Shown here one piece after another: positions 24,067-32,685 of a stretch of DNA of 64,000 nt; the first letter of the stretch is position 1; every line of letters begins with the position of its first letter. Under the pieces are notes generated by a model. That model was not told the DNA's origin. It searched no databases and saw nothing but the letters and a program-made list of their open reading frames with translations. A program made the position numbers and the translations under genes. The stretch comes from Sphingobacterium sp. LZ7M1 (GTDB lineage Bacteria > Bacteroidota > Bacteroidia > Sphingobacteriales > Sphingobacteriaceae), in the NCBI RefSeq assembly GCF_024296865.1, contig NZ_CP101134.1, forward strand, positions 2,790,001-2,854,000. The letters are read 5' to 3'.

Positions 24067-24591
24067 ATGAAGAAAGTATTTTTACCTATTCTAACCCTTT
24101 TTATTTTAATGTTTGCTGCCAATGAGCAGGCAAACGCACAGACACCTTACCGTACTGCCATTGGTCTGGGAGTAGATGTGGGTGATGGAGAATCATTATT
24201 TGGACCACAGATCAAACATAGCTTCAGTGGTCGAGACGCAGGAAATGCCCAAGTATTATTTGGAGACCACATTACCGTGGTAGGTGTTGATTATTCATAC
24301 AACCAACGTATCTCTGGTACCAGAGGGTTAACGTGGTATGTAGGTGTAGGTCCTCAATTATCATTTATCGACCATGGAAAATGGGATGATGATTGGTATG
24401 ATGATGACAAACACTGGGATGGGGACACCCATACGGATTTTGCAATCCGTCCAGCTTTAGGTATGGAATTCAGAATTCCTTCAACACCATTAGCGATGCA
24501 CGTAGATTGGAAACCATGGTGGAACCTATCTCATGGTTCACATTTTGAAGCCTCTAGGTTTTCGCTAGGATTTAAATTCGTTTTAAAATAA
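24067..24591 (+). CDS. Exported outer-membrane-type beta protein
   Basis: From ATG 24067 the product has 174 residues. A signal peptide (KVFLPILTLFILMFAANEQANAQ) precedes a beta-rich domain with alternating pattern and a terminal aromatic strand (FSLGFKFVLK), as in small outer membrane barrels. An Asp/Trp-rich loop (KWDDDWYDDDKHWDGD) may bind a metal or face the surface. The frame extends upstream only from a TTG. No family name can be assigned. A terminator follows at 24608. Confidence 0.75.
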   Translation: MKKVFLPILTLFILMFAANEQANAQTPYRTAIGLGVDVGDGESLFGPQIKHSFSGRDAGNAQVLFGDHITVVGVDYSYNQRISGTRGLTWYVGVGPQLSFIDHGKWDDDWYDDDKHWDGDTHTDFAIRPALGMEFRIPSTPLAMHVDWKPWWNLSHGSHFEASRFSLGFKFVLK

Positions 24592-24607
24592 AATAACAGT
24601 TAGAAGC

Positions 24608-24648
24608 AAAAAGGGTCTGCATAAAATTATGCGGACCCTTTTTCTTTT
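24608..24648 (+). terminator. Rho-independent terminator
   Basis: A stem of about 14 bp (AAAAGGGTCTGCAT against ATGCGGACCCTTTT, one G-T wobble) followed by TTCTTTT. Confidence 0.88.
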
Positions 24649-24665
24649 AGGATTGTTCTTTATAT

Positions 24666-24809
24666 ATGAAACGTCCAAAAATGTTCAATAAGATGTCCAA
24701 ATATCAATACTGGGCATTTAAGTGGTTCTTTGTGGTCCCTATGTCCATTTATATAGTTGGAGGGTTGATTATGTTGATCGTTTCTATTATTGATAAAATG
24801 AATAAATAA
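24666..24809 (+). CDS. Small membrane protein (47 residues)
   Basis: Hand translation from ATG 24666 gives 47 residues: a basic N-terminus (MKRPKMFNKMSKYQY) and one long hydrophobic helix (WFFVVPMSIYIVGGLIMLIV), ending in DKMNK. The positive-inside layout suits a single-span inner membrane protein. It ends 3 bases before the convergent OmpA-like lipoprotein gene. Function unknown. Confidence 0.6.
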   Translation: MKRPKMFNKMSKYQYWAFKWFFVVPMSIYIVGGLIMLIVSIIDKMNK

Positions 24810-24812
24810 GGC

Positions 24813-25832
24813 TTATTTTTTTACCAATTCGACTCTCCTATTTTGCTCTTTTCCAACATCGGTATTGTTGTCAGCGATAAAATCATTGGCTCCAAAACCA
24901 TTTGCGGTAAGCCTTGATTTATCGATTCCATCCTGAACTAAAGTAGAAAGAACCGTATTAGCTCGATCTTTTGATAGTTTTAGATTATGGTCTGCATTGC
25001 CTACGTTATCTGTATATCCATTGATATCTAATTTCAAGCTCGCATTGGAATTCAGGACCTTGCCAATTTCCGAAACAACATCTTTGCCATCAGCTTTCAA
25101 TGTGGCTTTATCCGTATCAAAATTAATGTGTAGGACAGATTTTCCTTTTTCGTTCAAATCCTTTTCAATTTTATCTGCTTTAATGATGCCTACAGTCTGT
25201 TTGAAAGCATCACTTTCTCCCGTATAAATTGCAGCATAGGCAGAATTGCTAGCAATAGCAAAAAGGACCAGTTTACCCTCTTTCTTCAGGCCATAGGTTA
25301 CAAGATTCTCCATATTGGAGGTTGCAAAATCGAAATAATAGCTATCCTTGTTCTTAGCTTTATTCAAGGCATCAATTTGGTCCTGTGGAATTTGTCCTTC
25401 AAACAACTTTTTAGCGCCAAGGCTTTCGAAATGTTTGGCAAAGGATTGAACAAATTTATATTCATCCCAAGTTCCATTCATGGCATATCCCTTCACCTTG
25501 ACCTTTCCCTCCAGTGGGTAAAATGAATTTCCTGTATAGAACTCAATTTTTCCAAAATCCGATTCCCTATCGAAACCATAGCTGCTTTTTGCATCCACCC
25601 ATTCTGGGATGGAATAATATGGAAATTGCCCCATATCTGCGGTTGCTTCTGCTAAAGATTCCGGGTTGAAGGAAGTTGAGGCTGGAACGGTGGAAGTACT
25701 TACCGTTGTATCAACAGTGGAAGAAGTAATACTATCTTGATTGGCCTCAGCATCTTTATTAGCCGAATTATTACAGGACATCACGGTCAGGAATGCCGGC
25801 AGTATACCTAATAAAATGGTTTTTTTGTTCAT
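24813..25832 (-). CDS. OmpA-family lipoprotein
   Basis: A 339-residue protein with a lipoprotein signal (ILLGILPAFLTVMSC), a Ser/Thr-rich linker and a central domain of about 170 residues (GKIEFYTGNSFYPLEGKVKV). A C-terminal OmpA/MotB domain follows, with INFDTDKATLKADG, INGYTDNVGNADHNLKLSKDRA and GKEQNRRVELV, which carry the peptidoglycan-binding Asp and Arg. It links the outer membrane to the cell wall. The central domain is found in other Bacteroidota OmpA-like lipoproteins, but its role is unknown. Confidence 0.9.
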   Translation of the reverse strand: MNKKTILLGILPAFLTVMSCNNSANKDAEANQDSITSSTVDTTVSTSTVPASTSFNPESLAEATADMGQFPYYSIPEWVDAKSSYGFDRESDFGKIEFYTGNSFYPLEGKVKVKGYAMNGTWDEYKFVQSFAKHFESLGAKKLFEGQIPQDQIDALNKAKNKDSYYFDFATSNMENLVTYGLKKEGKLVLFAIASNSAYAAIYTGESDAFKQTVGIIKADKIEKDLNEKGKSVLHINFDTDKATLKADGKDVVSEIGKVLNSNASLKLDINGYTDNVGNADHNLKLSKDRANTVLSTLVQDGIDKSRLTANGFGANDFIADNNTDVGKEQNRRVELVKK

Positions 25833-25936
25833 TTTTCATTAATTAGTGTAACTAAATATAGGAATAATAGGTGTTAATTGTCACGAAAATAATGAGTTTT
25901 TGAAGGAGTGTGATCGAGGGGAAGGTTTGTTGGGTC

Positions 25937-25973
25937 GAACCAGGATGAAAAGGATGAGAGGATGGGCCAAGAT
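25937..25973 (+). repeat. Second copy of the 37-bp GGATG-rich motif
   Basis: 36 of 37 positions match 12666-12702. It lies in the 586-base gene-free interval 25833-26418, next to an inverted copy of the longer repeat family. Confidence 0.85.
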
Positions 25974-26145
25974 AATTTGCTCATTGATAGATTTGCAAAC
26001 CCCCAAAGGGGGTGGAATCTTTGTAGAACTTGGATGATTAGAATGGCCAATCCACAGCGTAGGTGAAATATTTTTCAATGAATATTTTTGAAGATAGAAA
26101 ACAGTTCTTTCGCTTTGCTCAAGATGACAAAAATCCTAAAAAAAA

Positions 26146-26290
26146 TAAGAAATAGATTTTTCGTTTCACTCTGAATCCCTCTTTGGCGCATTGTGATTCT
26201 GAACGTATAGTGAGGAAACTGTACGGTTCTTCCCCTCATGACTTTGTCATTTTCATTCGAAGATTGAGGACCTGCACGCCAATGCTATCA
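26146..26290 (-). repeat. Inverted partial copy of the long dispersed repeat
   Basis: The reverse complement matches 10322-10470 with moderate divergence. Shared segments include GCATTGGCGT.CAGGTCCT, GAACCGTACAG and GAGGGATTCAGAGTGAAACG. A short frame on the plus strand shares the peptide RRLRTCTPMLS with a frame in the other copy, a by-product of the repeat rather than a gene. Confidence 0.85.
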
Positions 26291-26418
26291 TTCCAAAAAT
26301 TAGGTTTGCAATGTTCCGAGATGTTTCGTTCCTCAGTATCACACAAAAAAACCTTAACTTATTGACCTTGCCCATAGAGTTCTATATTTAAAAATTCAAG
26401 AGCCAGTCATCAGTTTCT

Positions 26419-28053
26419 TTACCAAATTCCTTTTACACCATAGACTTCAAGTTCTAATATTTCAATATTGTTTCCCCAGAAATGGTAGCCTTCCGTATTG
26501 TTTTTATCGGGTTTGCGATCTAGGTAGCTGGAATAGATTCCGTTGTCGAAAAAAACTTCGATGGATGTTCTGTCGATATAGATATCAGCTGATAGTTCCA
26601 TGCTCGTCGGGTCCTGTGGTGAATAGAACATGCCATTCAGCATGTTGGAATTCATATCGTAACTGATCATCCTTTGGGCATATAGATTGAATCCTGCATC
26701 AGTGGCATGGGAAAGTTTGATCTTTGTTTTTATGCGCAATTTGTCCTTATCACTGTATTTATGCAATAACTCGTTAGCTTTCGCTGCCGTTAAATTCGTC
26801 CAGGAATCGACCTTGTTAAAGAGTTTCTCGGTTTCCTTAATTGGGACACTGAATAGTCGCGGTCCATCTTTGGTATTTCTTAAGGTCAATTCCGTAGGAA
26901 GCATCATCATCCCATTAAAGGGCATATCACCTTGAGGGATCCTCCCCCAGCCGATCTGAATCCTTCTGCCATCTTTTTCAGGAATATTGCTATAAGTCTG
27001 CGCAGCATAGAGATGTCCTGCATTATAAAAGTACTTGCCAGCCTCAGGCGTAAATTTCTTGCCATCAAATGAACCGATCATATAAGTACCAGTAGCTCCG
27101 TACATAACCCATTTTTTATTATTCTGGTCGCCGTCAACCGCAAGTTCAAATAATTCTGGGCACTCCCAAAAACCGGAGACATGACTTTGATAGGTCCAGT
27201 CCTTCAAATTACTTGAAGTGTAAATGGAATGACCATCTAGCTCGTTGAGAACCATCACCCAATGTTTTGAAGGATCATGGTAGAAGACTTTGGGATCCCT
27301 AGTATCCTGACTGTTCCACTTCTCCTTGGAATCAATCAATGGGTTCTTATCATATTTGGTCCAGGTTCTTCCATTGTCAAGACTGTAAGCCATGCACTGA
27401 ACCTGTCTGTCGGCACTAGCTGCTGTGTAAAAGGCAATCATGGCTGGCTTCTCCCCCTTATTGTAACCAGCGGTATTATTATAGTCGATAATTGCAGAAC
27501 CAGAAAACATGGTCCCCAATTTATCTGGATATAAGGCTGTAGGCAACTCCTCCCAATGAAGCAAATCTTTACTGACAGCATGGCCCCAATGCATGTTTTC
27601 CCACTCCCTTTCCATAGGGTTGTGCTGGTAAAACAAATGGTATTCTCCATCATAGTAAACTAAACCATTAGGATCATTGATCCATCCCCTTTTGGTAGAG
27701 AAATGGAATTGAGGGCGATTCTGCTCTTGATATAGACTTTCCTGACCCTTGATCTCATCAGCTTGATAGATCTGCTTTAAGGCCTTCTCATCTCCATCAA
27801 AGGTGATTTTTAGATTTTTCCCCTTTAAATGGGACACATCGTAAAACACCCAATAATCTGCATGCTCAGGGGCTAGCCTAACAACTACTGACCAAGTATC
27901 ATGTCCATCTGGTTTAAATTCCATTTTCTTCCGATCCTGCGTATTGGATATCGGAAAATTGAGGTATTTCTTATTGATCTTTAAGGTGATTTCAGCGGCA
28001 GTAAGGCCAGCACTCAGCAAGACCGACAGGATAAGCAGGGTTAGTTTTTTCAT
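26419..28053 (-). CDS. GH32 fructosidase (levanase/beta-fructofuranosidase type), exported
   Basis: From ATG 28053 the protein has 544 residues with a signal peptide (KKLTLLILSVLLSAGLTAA). GH32 motifs, numbered from that start: WINDPNG at 124-130 (nucleophile Asp 127), RDP at 252-254 (transition-state stabiliser) and WECPEL around Glu 297 (acid/base). A C-terminal beta-sandwich with SIEVFFDNG completes the family architecture. An extra beta domain of about 85 residues precedes the propeller. It hydrolyses fructans or sucrose-type bonds. No SusC/SusD pair or fructokinase is adjacent, so it seems to act as a stand-alone enzyme. The open frame upstream of 28053 lacks protein-like features. Confidence 0.93.
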   Translation of the reverse strand: MKKLTLLILSVLLSAGLTAAEITLKINKKYLNFPISNTQDRKKMEFKPDGHDTWSVVVRLAPEHADYWVFYDVSHLKGKNLKITFDGDEKALKQIYQADEIKGQESLYQEQNRPQFHFSTKRGWINDPNGLVYYDGEYHLFYQHNPMEREWENMHWGHAVSKDLLHWEELPTALYPDKLGTMFSGSAIIDYNNTAGYNKGEKPAMIAFYTAASADRQVQCMAYSLDNGRTWTKYDKNPLIDSKEKWNSQDTRDPKVFYHDPSKHWVMVLNELDGHSIYTSSNLKDWTYQSHVSGFWECPELFELAVDGDQNNKKWVMYGATGTYMIGSFDGKKFTPEAGKYFYNAGHLYAAQTYSNIPEKDGRRIQIGWGRIPQGDMPFNGMMMLPTELTLRNTKDGPRLFSVPIKETEKLFNKVDSWTNLTAAKANELLHKYSDKDKLRIKTKIKLSHATDAGFNLYAQRMISYDMNSNMLNGMFYSPQDPTSMELSADIYIDRTSIEVFFDNGIYSSYLDRKPDKNNTEGYHFWGNNIEILELEVYGVKGIW

Positions 28054-28154
28054 AGCGAATGGATTAGGTAAGAGTAAGATAAGAATTTTTAACAAAAGGC
28101 CTTCAATTGAAATCCTAAAATTAGGAACTCGGTCGAAAGAATGAATTTTTCCTC

Positions 28155-28162
28155 TATCTTTG
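28155..28162 (+). promoter_or_regulatory. -7 promoter element TATCTTTG of the ABC-F gene
   Basis: TATCTTTG fits the Bacteroidota TAnnTTTG consensus and is followed by GCA, a common transcription start context. It lies inside an upstream extension of the reading frame that begins at ATG 28141, so that ATG would not be on the mRNA. No clear -33 element was found. Confidence 0.6.
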
Positions 28163-28188
28163 CAGCTCAAAATAAATTCGAGCGAATC

Positions 28189-29820
28189 GTGATCAATGTA
28201 AATAACATCTCCGTTTCCTTTGGGGGAACAACTCTTTTTTCCGATGTGACCTTCTCAATCAATGAGAATGACAAAATCGCCTTAATGGGTAAGAATGGTG
28301 CGGGTAAATCCACTTTATTAAAGATTATTGCTGGTGTTGGGAAACCAACAACAGGAAATGTAACTGGTCCTAAAGATGCCGTAATCGCATATTTACCGCA
28401 GCATTTGTTGACCAAGGATAATATGACCGTATTTGAGGAAACTTCAAAGGCATTTGAAGAGGTCTATAAAATGCGTGATGAACTGGAGGAGCTTAATGAA
28501 CAGTTGAATATCCGTACCGATTATGAAACGGATGATTACATGAGATTGATCGAACGTGTTTCCGAACTGAGCGAGAAATTCTATTCTATTGAAGAGACAA
28601 ATTACGATGCTGAGGTTGAAAAGGTATTGAAGGGATTGGGCTTTGAGCGCTCAGATTTCAATCGTCAAACTTCTGAATTTTCAGGAGGATGGCGTATGCG
28701 GATCGAATTGGCGAAAATCCTATTAAAGAAACCAGACCTGATCTTGTTGGATGAGCCGACCAACCATATGGATATCGAGAGTATTGAATGGTTAGAGGAT
28801 TTCTTGGTCAATCAGGCAAAGGCGGTGATCGTGATTTCCCATGACCGCGCATTCGTAGATAATATTACCAATAGAACCATTGAGGTGACCATGGGTAAAA
28901 TCTACGACTACAAGGCCAAATACAGCCATTATTTGGAACTTCGCAAGGAACGTAGATTGCACCAATTGAAGGCTTATGAAGAGCAACAACGCTTTATCGC
29001 CGATAATCAAGAATTTATTGACCGTTTCAAAGGGACTTATTCCAAAACATTACAGGTTCAGTCTAGGGTTAAGATGTTGGAAAAATTGGAGATCATTGAA
29101 ATCGATGAAGTTGACAATTCAGCTTTGCGCCTGAAATTCCCGCCTTCACCAAGGTCAGGAACTTATCCTGTCATTGTTGAAGATCTCACCAAGACCTATG
29201 GTGACCATTTGGTATTCCAAAAGGCAAATATGGTCATTGAGCGTGGACAGAAGGTAGCTTTTGTAGGCAAGAATGGTGAGGGTAAATCCACGATGATCAA
29301 AGCGATCATGGGTGAGATCGACTTTGAAGGTACCTTAAAAGTTGGCCACAATGCAAAAATCGGTTATTTTGCCCAAAATCAGGCTGCTTTATTGGATGAA
29401 GATCTAACCGTATTTGAAACTATCGATCAGATTGCAGTTGGTGATGTACGGGTTAAGATCAAGGATCTTCTAGGAGCATTTATGTTTAGCGGTGATGATA
29501 CGACGAAAAAGGTAAAGGTTCTTTCTGGGGGTGAAAAAACGAGATTGGCCATGATCAAGTTGTTGTTGGAGCCCGTAAATGTATTGATTCTGGATGAGCC
29601 TACCAACCATTTGGATATGAAAACTAAAGATATCATCAAAGATGCTCTGCAGGATTTTGATGGCACCTTGATTTTGGTTTCCCACGACCGCGATTTCTTG
29701 GATGGATTGGCAACCAAGGTTTTTGAATTCGGAAACAAACGCGTACGTGAGCATTTTGAAGACATCAAAGGATTCTTGGAATACAAGAAAATGAATAGCT
29801 TGAAAGAGATAGAGAAATAA
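28189..29820 (+). CDS. ABC-F family ATPase
   Basis: From GTG 28189 the protein has 543 residues with two ABC domains in tandem and no membrane segments. Walker A motifs are GKNGAGKST and GKNGEGKST. The ABC signature appears as FSGGWRMRIELAKIL and LSGGEKTRLAMIKLL. Walker B is LILLDEPTNHMDIES and LILDEPTNHLDMKT. The interdomain linker is charged and helical. ABC-F proteins act on ribosomes in translation (Uup/EttA-like) or antibiotic protection; this one resembles the housekeeping group. The start is placed downstream of the promoter motif at 28155 instead of at ATG 28141. Confidence 0.9.
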   Translation: MINVNNISVSFGGTTLFSDVTFSINENDKIALMGKNGAGKSTLLKIIAGVGKPTTGNVTGPKDAVIAYLPQHLLTKDNMTVFEETSKAFEEVYKMRDELEELNEQLNIRTDYETDDYMRLIERVSELSEKFYSIEETNYDAEVEKVLKGLGFERSDFNRQTSEFSGGWRMRIELAKILLKKPDLILLDEPTNHMDIESIEWLEDFLVNQAKAVIVISHDRAFVDNITNRTIEVTMGKIYDYKAKYSHYLELRKERRLHQLKAYEEQQRFIADNQEFIDRFKGTYSKTLQVQSRVKMLEKLEIIEIDEVDNSALRLKFPPSPRSGTYPVIVEDLTKTYGDHLVFQKANMVIERGQKVAFVGKNGEGKSTMIKAIMGEIDFEGTLKVGHNAKIGYFAQNQAALLDEDLTVFETIDQIAVGDVRVKIKDLLGAFMFSGDDTTKKVKVLSGGEKTRLAMIKLLLEPVNVLILDEPTNHLDMKTKDIIKDALQDFDGTLILVSHDRDFLDGLATKVFEFGNKRVREHFEDIKGFLEYKKMNSLKEIEK

Positions 29821-29836
29821 ATCTCCAGATATTATA

Positions 29837-29873
29837 GAAAAAGGGTTAACATTTATCGTGTTAACCCTTTTTC
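29837..29873 (+). terminator. 15-bp terminator hairpin
   Basis: GAAAAAGGGTTAACA and its perfect complement with a 7-nt loop. A/T-rich ends on both sides allow use by the ABC-F gene (plus) and by the lipid operon end (minus). Confidence 0.9.
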
Positions 29874-29893
29874 AATTTATTAATTTTCCTCAA

Positions 29894-30789
29894 TTATACA
29901 ACGACCGGAGTCTCTTCGGAATGCAGTTTCTGTTGTGAAATCAGATGATGTAGGACCTCGGTAGATAAACCATGTAGGGTTAGCCTAAATCCTGCTCCAT
30001 AAGTAGGCAATGGAATCATGGGATGTTTATTGTTCAAGGCAATGAGCTTTTCAGGGCAGCTCATTATCGTAGCTGCATATACTCCAATGACCTCATCCAA
30101 TTGCAAAGAGTTAGATGCTCTCCAAAAATCATTATCGGTTAAAAAGAATTGATAAATGGTGTGAATACCTCAATCGCCGAGGAGAGGTCCATCATATTGG
30201 TCCAGCGATTCGGAAATTCCTCAAAGGGAATAGGTCCCGCAGAGACTGCAGAGAAATCTGGACTGGAAACTGGTTCAATTTTCAATCCCTTTTCCTGAAT
30301 TGCTGTATTTAAATTGATAATGAAATTGTAAAGGTTAAGATCATGTTCCAAGAACAAGTTATCCTTGACCACTTCTAAAGACAATGGCTTTAAGGGATTC
30401 ATTGGAATATCCTCGGCTCCCTTAACATTGTCTTTGATAAATCGCAAGACCTCAGACCCTAGGTAAAAATGCCTCAAGATCAAAAAGTTGGCTTCAGGAG
30501 AAACCCAATACTTCATGCCCCAATAAAGGAAGCGATGTAGGGTCTTAGGGGCATTGATCAGATTGGGAGCAACTGCTTTAAAGATCTGTAAGATAATAAT
30601 GGTCAATCGTCCAAATACCCTTAAAAAAGGCAACATAAATTGCTTGCTCTTTCTATTGGAATCAAACAAAAAAGCAGCCTTTGCATCTTTATTAAAGGGG
30701 ACACTATTGTCCAAGAACAATGCATGCCAATGACTTGGGTCTCTGGGATTGTTCTTTTTATGTTCGAAATATTCGCTGGTATGTAACAT
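29894..30789 (-). pseudogene. Frameshifted conserved gene of unknown function, third gene of the lipid operon
   Basis: The frame from ATG 30789 encodes 216 residues and stops at 30139. The -1 frame then continues directly with LTDNDFWRASNSLQLDEVIG and ends at 29894. One extra base in the A5/T5 homopolymer at 30141-30145 would join them into one protein of about 298 residues with no repeated or missing segment. The joined protein has basic and hydrophobic stretches (FLRVFGRLTIIILQIFKAV) but no known catalytic motif I can name. It begins 9 bases after the ketoacyl synthase fusion gene. The break may be a true mutation, a sequencing error in the homopolymer, or a slippage site. Confidence 0.75.
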
Positions 30790-30798
30790 AGAAGCTGA

Positions 30799-32685
30799 TT
30801 AATAATTTCCGATTTCTGCCAATTGCAATTGATATAGTTTCGCCACGACTTTCGCCGTTTTGGCTACTCTTTTTGCCATCTCTTCAGTTAACAATTCTGA
30901 ATTAAGAGCCTTTTCAAATCGCTCAAAATGGTTGTCATTGGAGTCAGAGGTTTCATGATAGATAAAGAAAGAAACCTGATCATCTTTTAGATCCAATTGA
31001 TGCTGGATAGCACGGCCCCATTTTCCAGCCAAACGATTGCCCAAGCCTTCAATAATAAACATTCCTCCTAGCAAGTCAAAAGGATTGGGTTGACTTGCTT
31101 TATGGAACATATAGGCACTCAAAGCCTCCGAACCAATATTTTTCTCACCCTGATAGAGGGCTTCCTTATTTCCACCACAATTGATATAGTTCTTTTCAAG
31201 GATCTGATAATCTTTATGTTCATCGCGAGAATGGGAAATAAAGGAAGAACGGATATCAAAATAATCCATGCTCACATTGGAGGCAGCCCGCGCAATCCAT
31301 TGCGATCCATCGATAACCTGTTGCCTTAAATTTAACAATAAGAGTTTATAATCTTCCAGACTGATCGTCCCATTGTAAATCCTTTCGATAATCGGCGTGC
31401 TACGTAGAGATAGTTCAAAATCTACCCAAATCTGCGTAAGGTCACGCACGAGTTTCTCCTGTATAGGTTTATTATCAATATGGATTTCAGGCGCTAAGAT
31501 TTCATCTTCTTTTGAGATCAATGGTTTTTTCTCTTCCTGAGCATTGCCCACTACCTTGAGCTGCATAAAGGTGGTAATGAAACGGCCGCTCTCGGGAACC
31601 ATACATAGGATTTCCTGATTTGGCTTCAACTTCCCACTATATAGTAATTCCTCCAACATAATGTAGATGGAGGCTGCACCCGTATTACCTTTATCATGTA
31701 AATTGGTAAACCATTTATCTTCATCAATGATTAATCCTCCTTTTTTCAAAAGATCTACAATAGGTTGTTTAAAATATTCTGAAGAATAATGACATACTAG
31801 CCAATCTATTCTTTTAGGATCAACTTTCCCGGTTTCAATCAATTGAAAAAGATGTTGAACACCGAGGTTAACGGTATTGTTGACCAACTTAATATCTTGT
31901 TTTAGATTAATTGCGGCATCGGCATCGGCGGCTGAAAAACTTGGATAATCCAACCAATATTTATCAATTGTGCCATCCTTCTTTTTATTGGCACCAGTGT
32001 ACATGCAGACCTCAAAACTATTGGCATAGGATTTTACGTCTATCCATTCAACCTCAAGGCTCAATCCTTTGGCATTAGGTTTATCAGATAGGTACATGGC
32101 CCCTGCTCCATCCGAAAGCATCCATCTCAAAAAATCGGTATCCAATGGCAAGCCTTTCTCCTGAATTTCGGGTTGATTCGCAAACCGTGAGGCCTTAAAC
32201 ATACGACTGGGCATATCTGCTGCACAAGAAATGGCATTTTCGTTTTCTCCAGTCAATATATGCAAATAGGCACTTTTTAAGGCCATAATGCCTGATGAAC
32301 AGACGCTCTGATGCGAGACAATATTGCACACTGGCAATTTTGATTCTGCATGAACCATGCTTGCAAAGCCAGGAATAGGCACATCGCCTTGAGTTGTACC
32401 AGCAGTTAACAGCTCCACGTCTTCCTTATTGACATTTGCTTTTGCTAAACAGTTTTTAATGGCTTTATCAGCCATTCCTGCTACCGAATCCGTCGAGTTC
32501 TGGCTTTTATCAAGGGCATAATATCTTGTCTTGATACCATTCTGTTTCAACATCCTTTCCTTTGCTCTGGAGGGCTTCCCGCCAATCAAGCCTAAGAAAT
32601 CTTCCATGTCCTCATTGAAAACCGGTGAATTGGGAAGATGCATCCCAATGGCATTTATATAAACTGGTCTATTGTCTTTTTTCAT
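30799..32685 (-). CDS. Ketoacyl-ACP synthase III fused to a haem-oxygenase-like (diiron oxidase) domain
   Basis: A 628-residue fusion. Residues 1-378 are a KAS III/FabH-like thiolase fold with catalytic Cys 129 (SVCSSGIMAL), His 299 (VCHYSSEYF) and Asn 334 (HDKGNTGAAS). Residues about 405-628 are all-helical and resemble the TenA/haem-oxygenase-like diiron oxidase superfamily. Likely ligands are in HSRDEH (His 485, His 490), IIEGLG (Glu 546) and YHETSDSNDNHFE (His 577, Asp 581, His 586). Related oxidases (UndA-like) decarboxylate fatty acids to alkenes or make N-oxygenated products. The fusion could condense an acyl chain and then oxidise it; this is inference. It directly abuts a fatty acid hydroxylase gene. 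Confidence 0.85.
   Translation of the reverse strand: MKKDNRPVYINAIGMHLPNSPVFNEDMEDFLGLIGGKPSRAKERMLKQNGIKTRYYALDKSQNSTDSVAGMADKAIKNCLAKANVNKEDVELLTAGTTQGDVPIPGFASMVHAESKLPVCNIVSHQSVCSSGIMALKSAYLHILTGENENAISCAADMPSRMFKASRFANQPEIQEKGLPLDTDFLRWMLSDGAGAMYLSDKPNAKGLSLEVEWIDVKSYANSFEVCMYTGANKKKDGTIDKYWLDYPSFSAADADAAINLKQDIKLVNNTVNLGVQHLFQLIETGKVDPKRIDWLVCHYSSEYFKQPIVDLLKKGGLIIDEDKWFTNLHDKGNTGAASIYIMLEELLYSGKLKPNQEILCMVPESGRFITTFMQLKVVGNAQEEKKPLISKEDEILAPEIHIDNKPIQEKLVRDLTQIWVDFELSLRSTPIIERIYNGTISLEDYKLLLLNLRQQVIDGSQWIARAASNVSMDYFDIRSSFISHSRDEHKDYQILEKNYINCGGNKEALYQGEKNIGSEALSAYMFHKASQPNPFDLLGGMFIIEGLGNRLAGKWGRAIQHQLDLKDDQVSFFIYHETSDSNDNHFERFEKALNSELLTEEMAKRVAKTAKVVAKLYQLQLAEIGNY

Noticed and set aside
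26183..26365. 60-residue plus-strand frame
   Set aside because: Shares the repeat-derived peptide RRLRTCTPMLS with the other copy and has no other protein-like feature.
30799..32685. TenA-type thiaminase function for the C-terminal domain of the fusion
   Set aside because: The residues seen (several His, Glu and Asp in diiron-like spacing) and the fusion to a ketoacyl synthase do not fit thiamin salvage; no thi genes are nearby.
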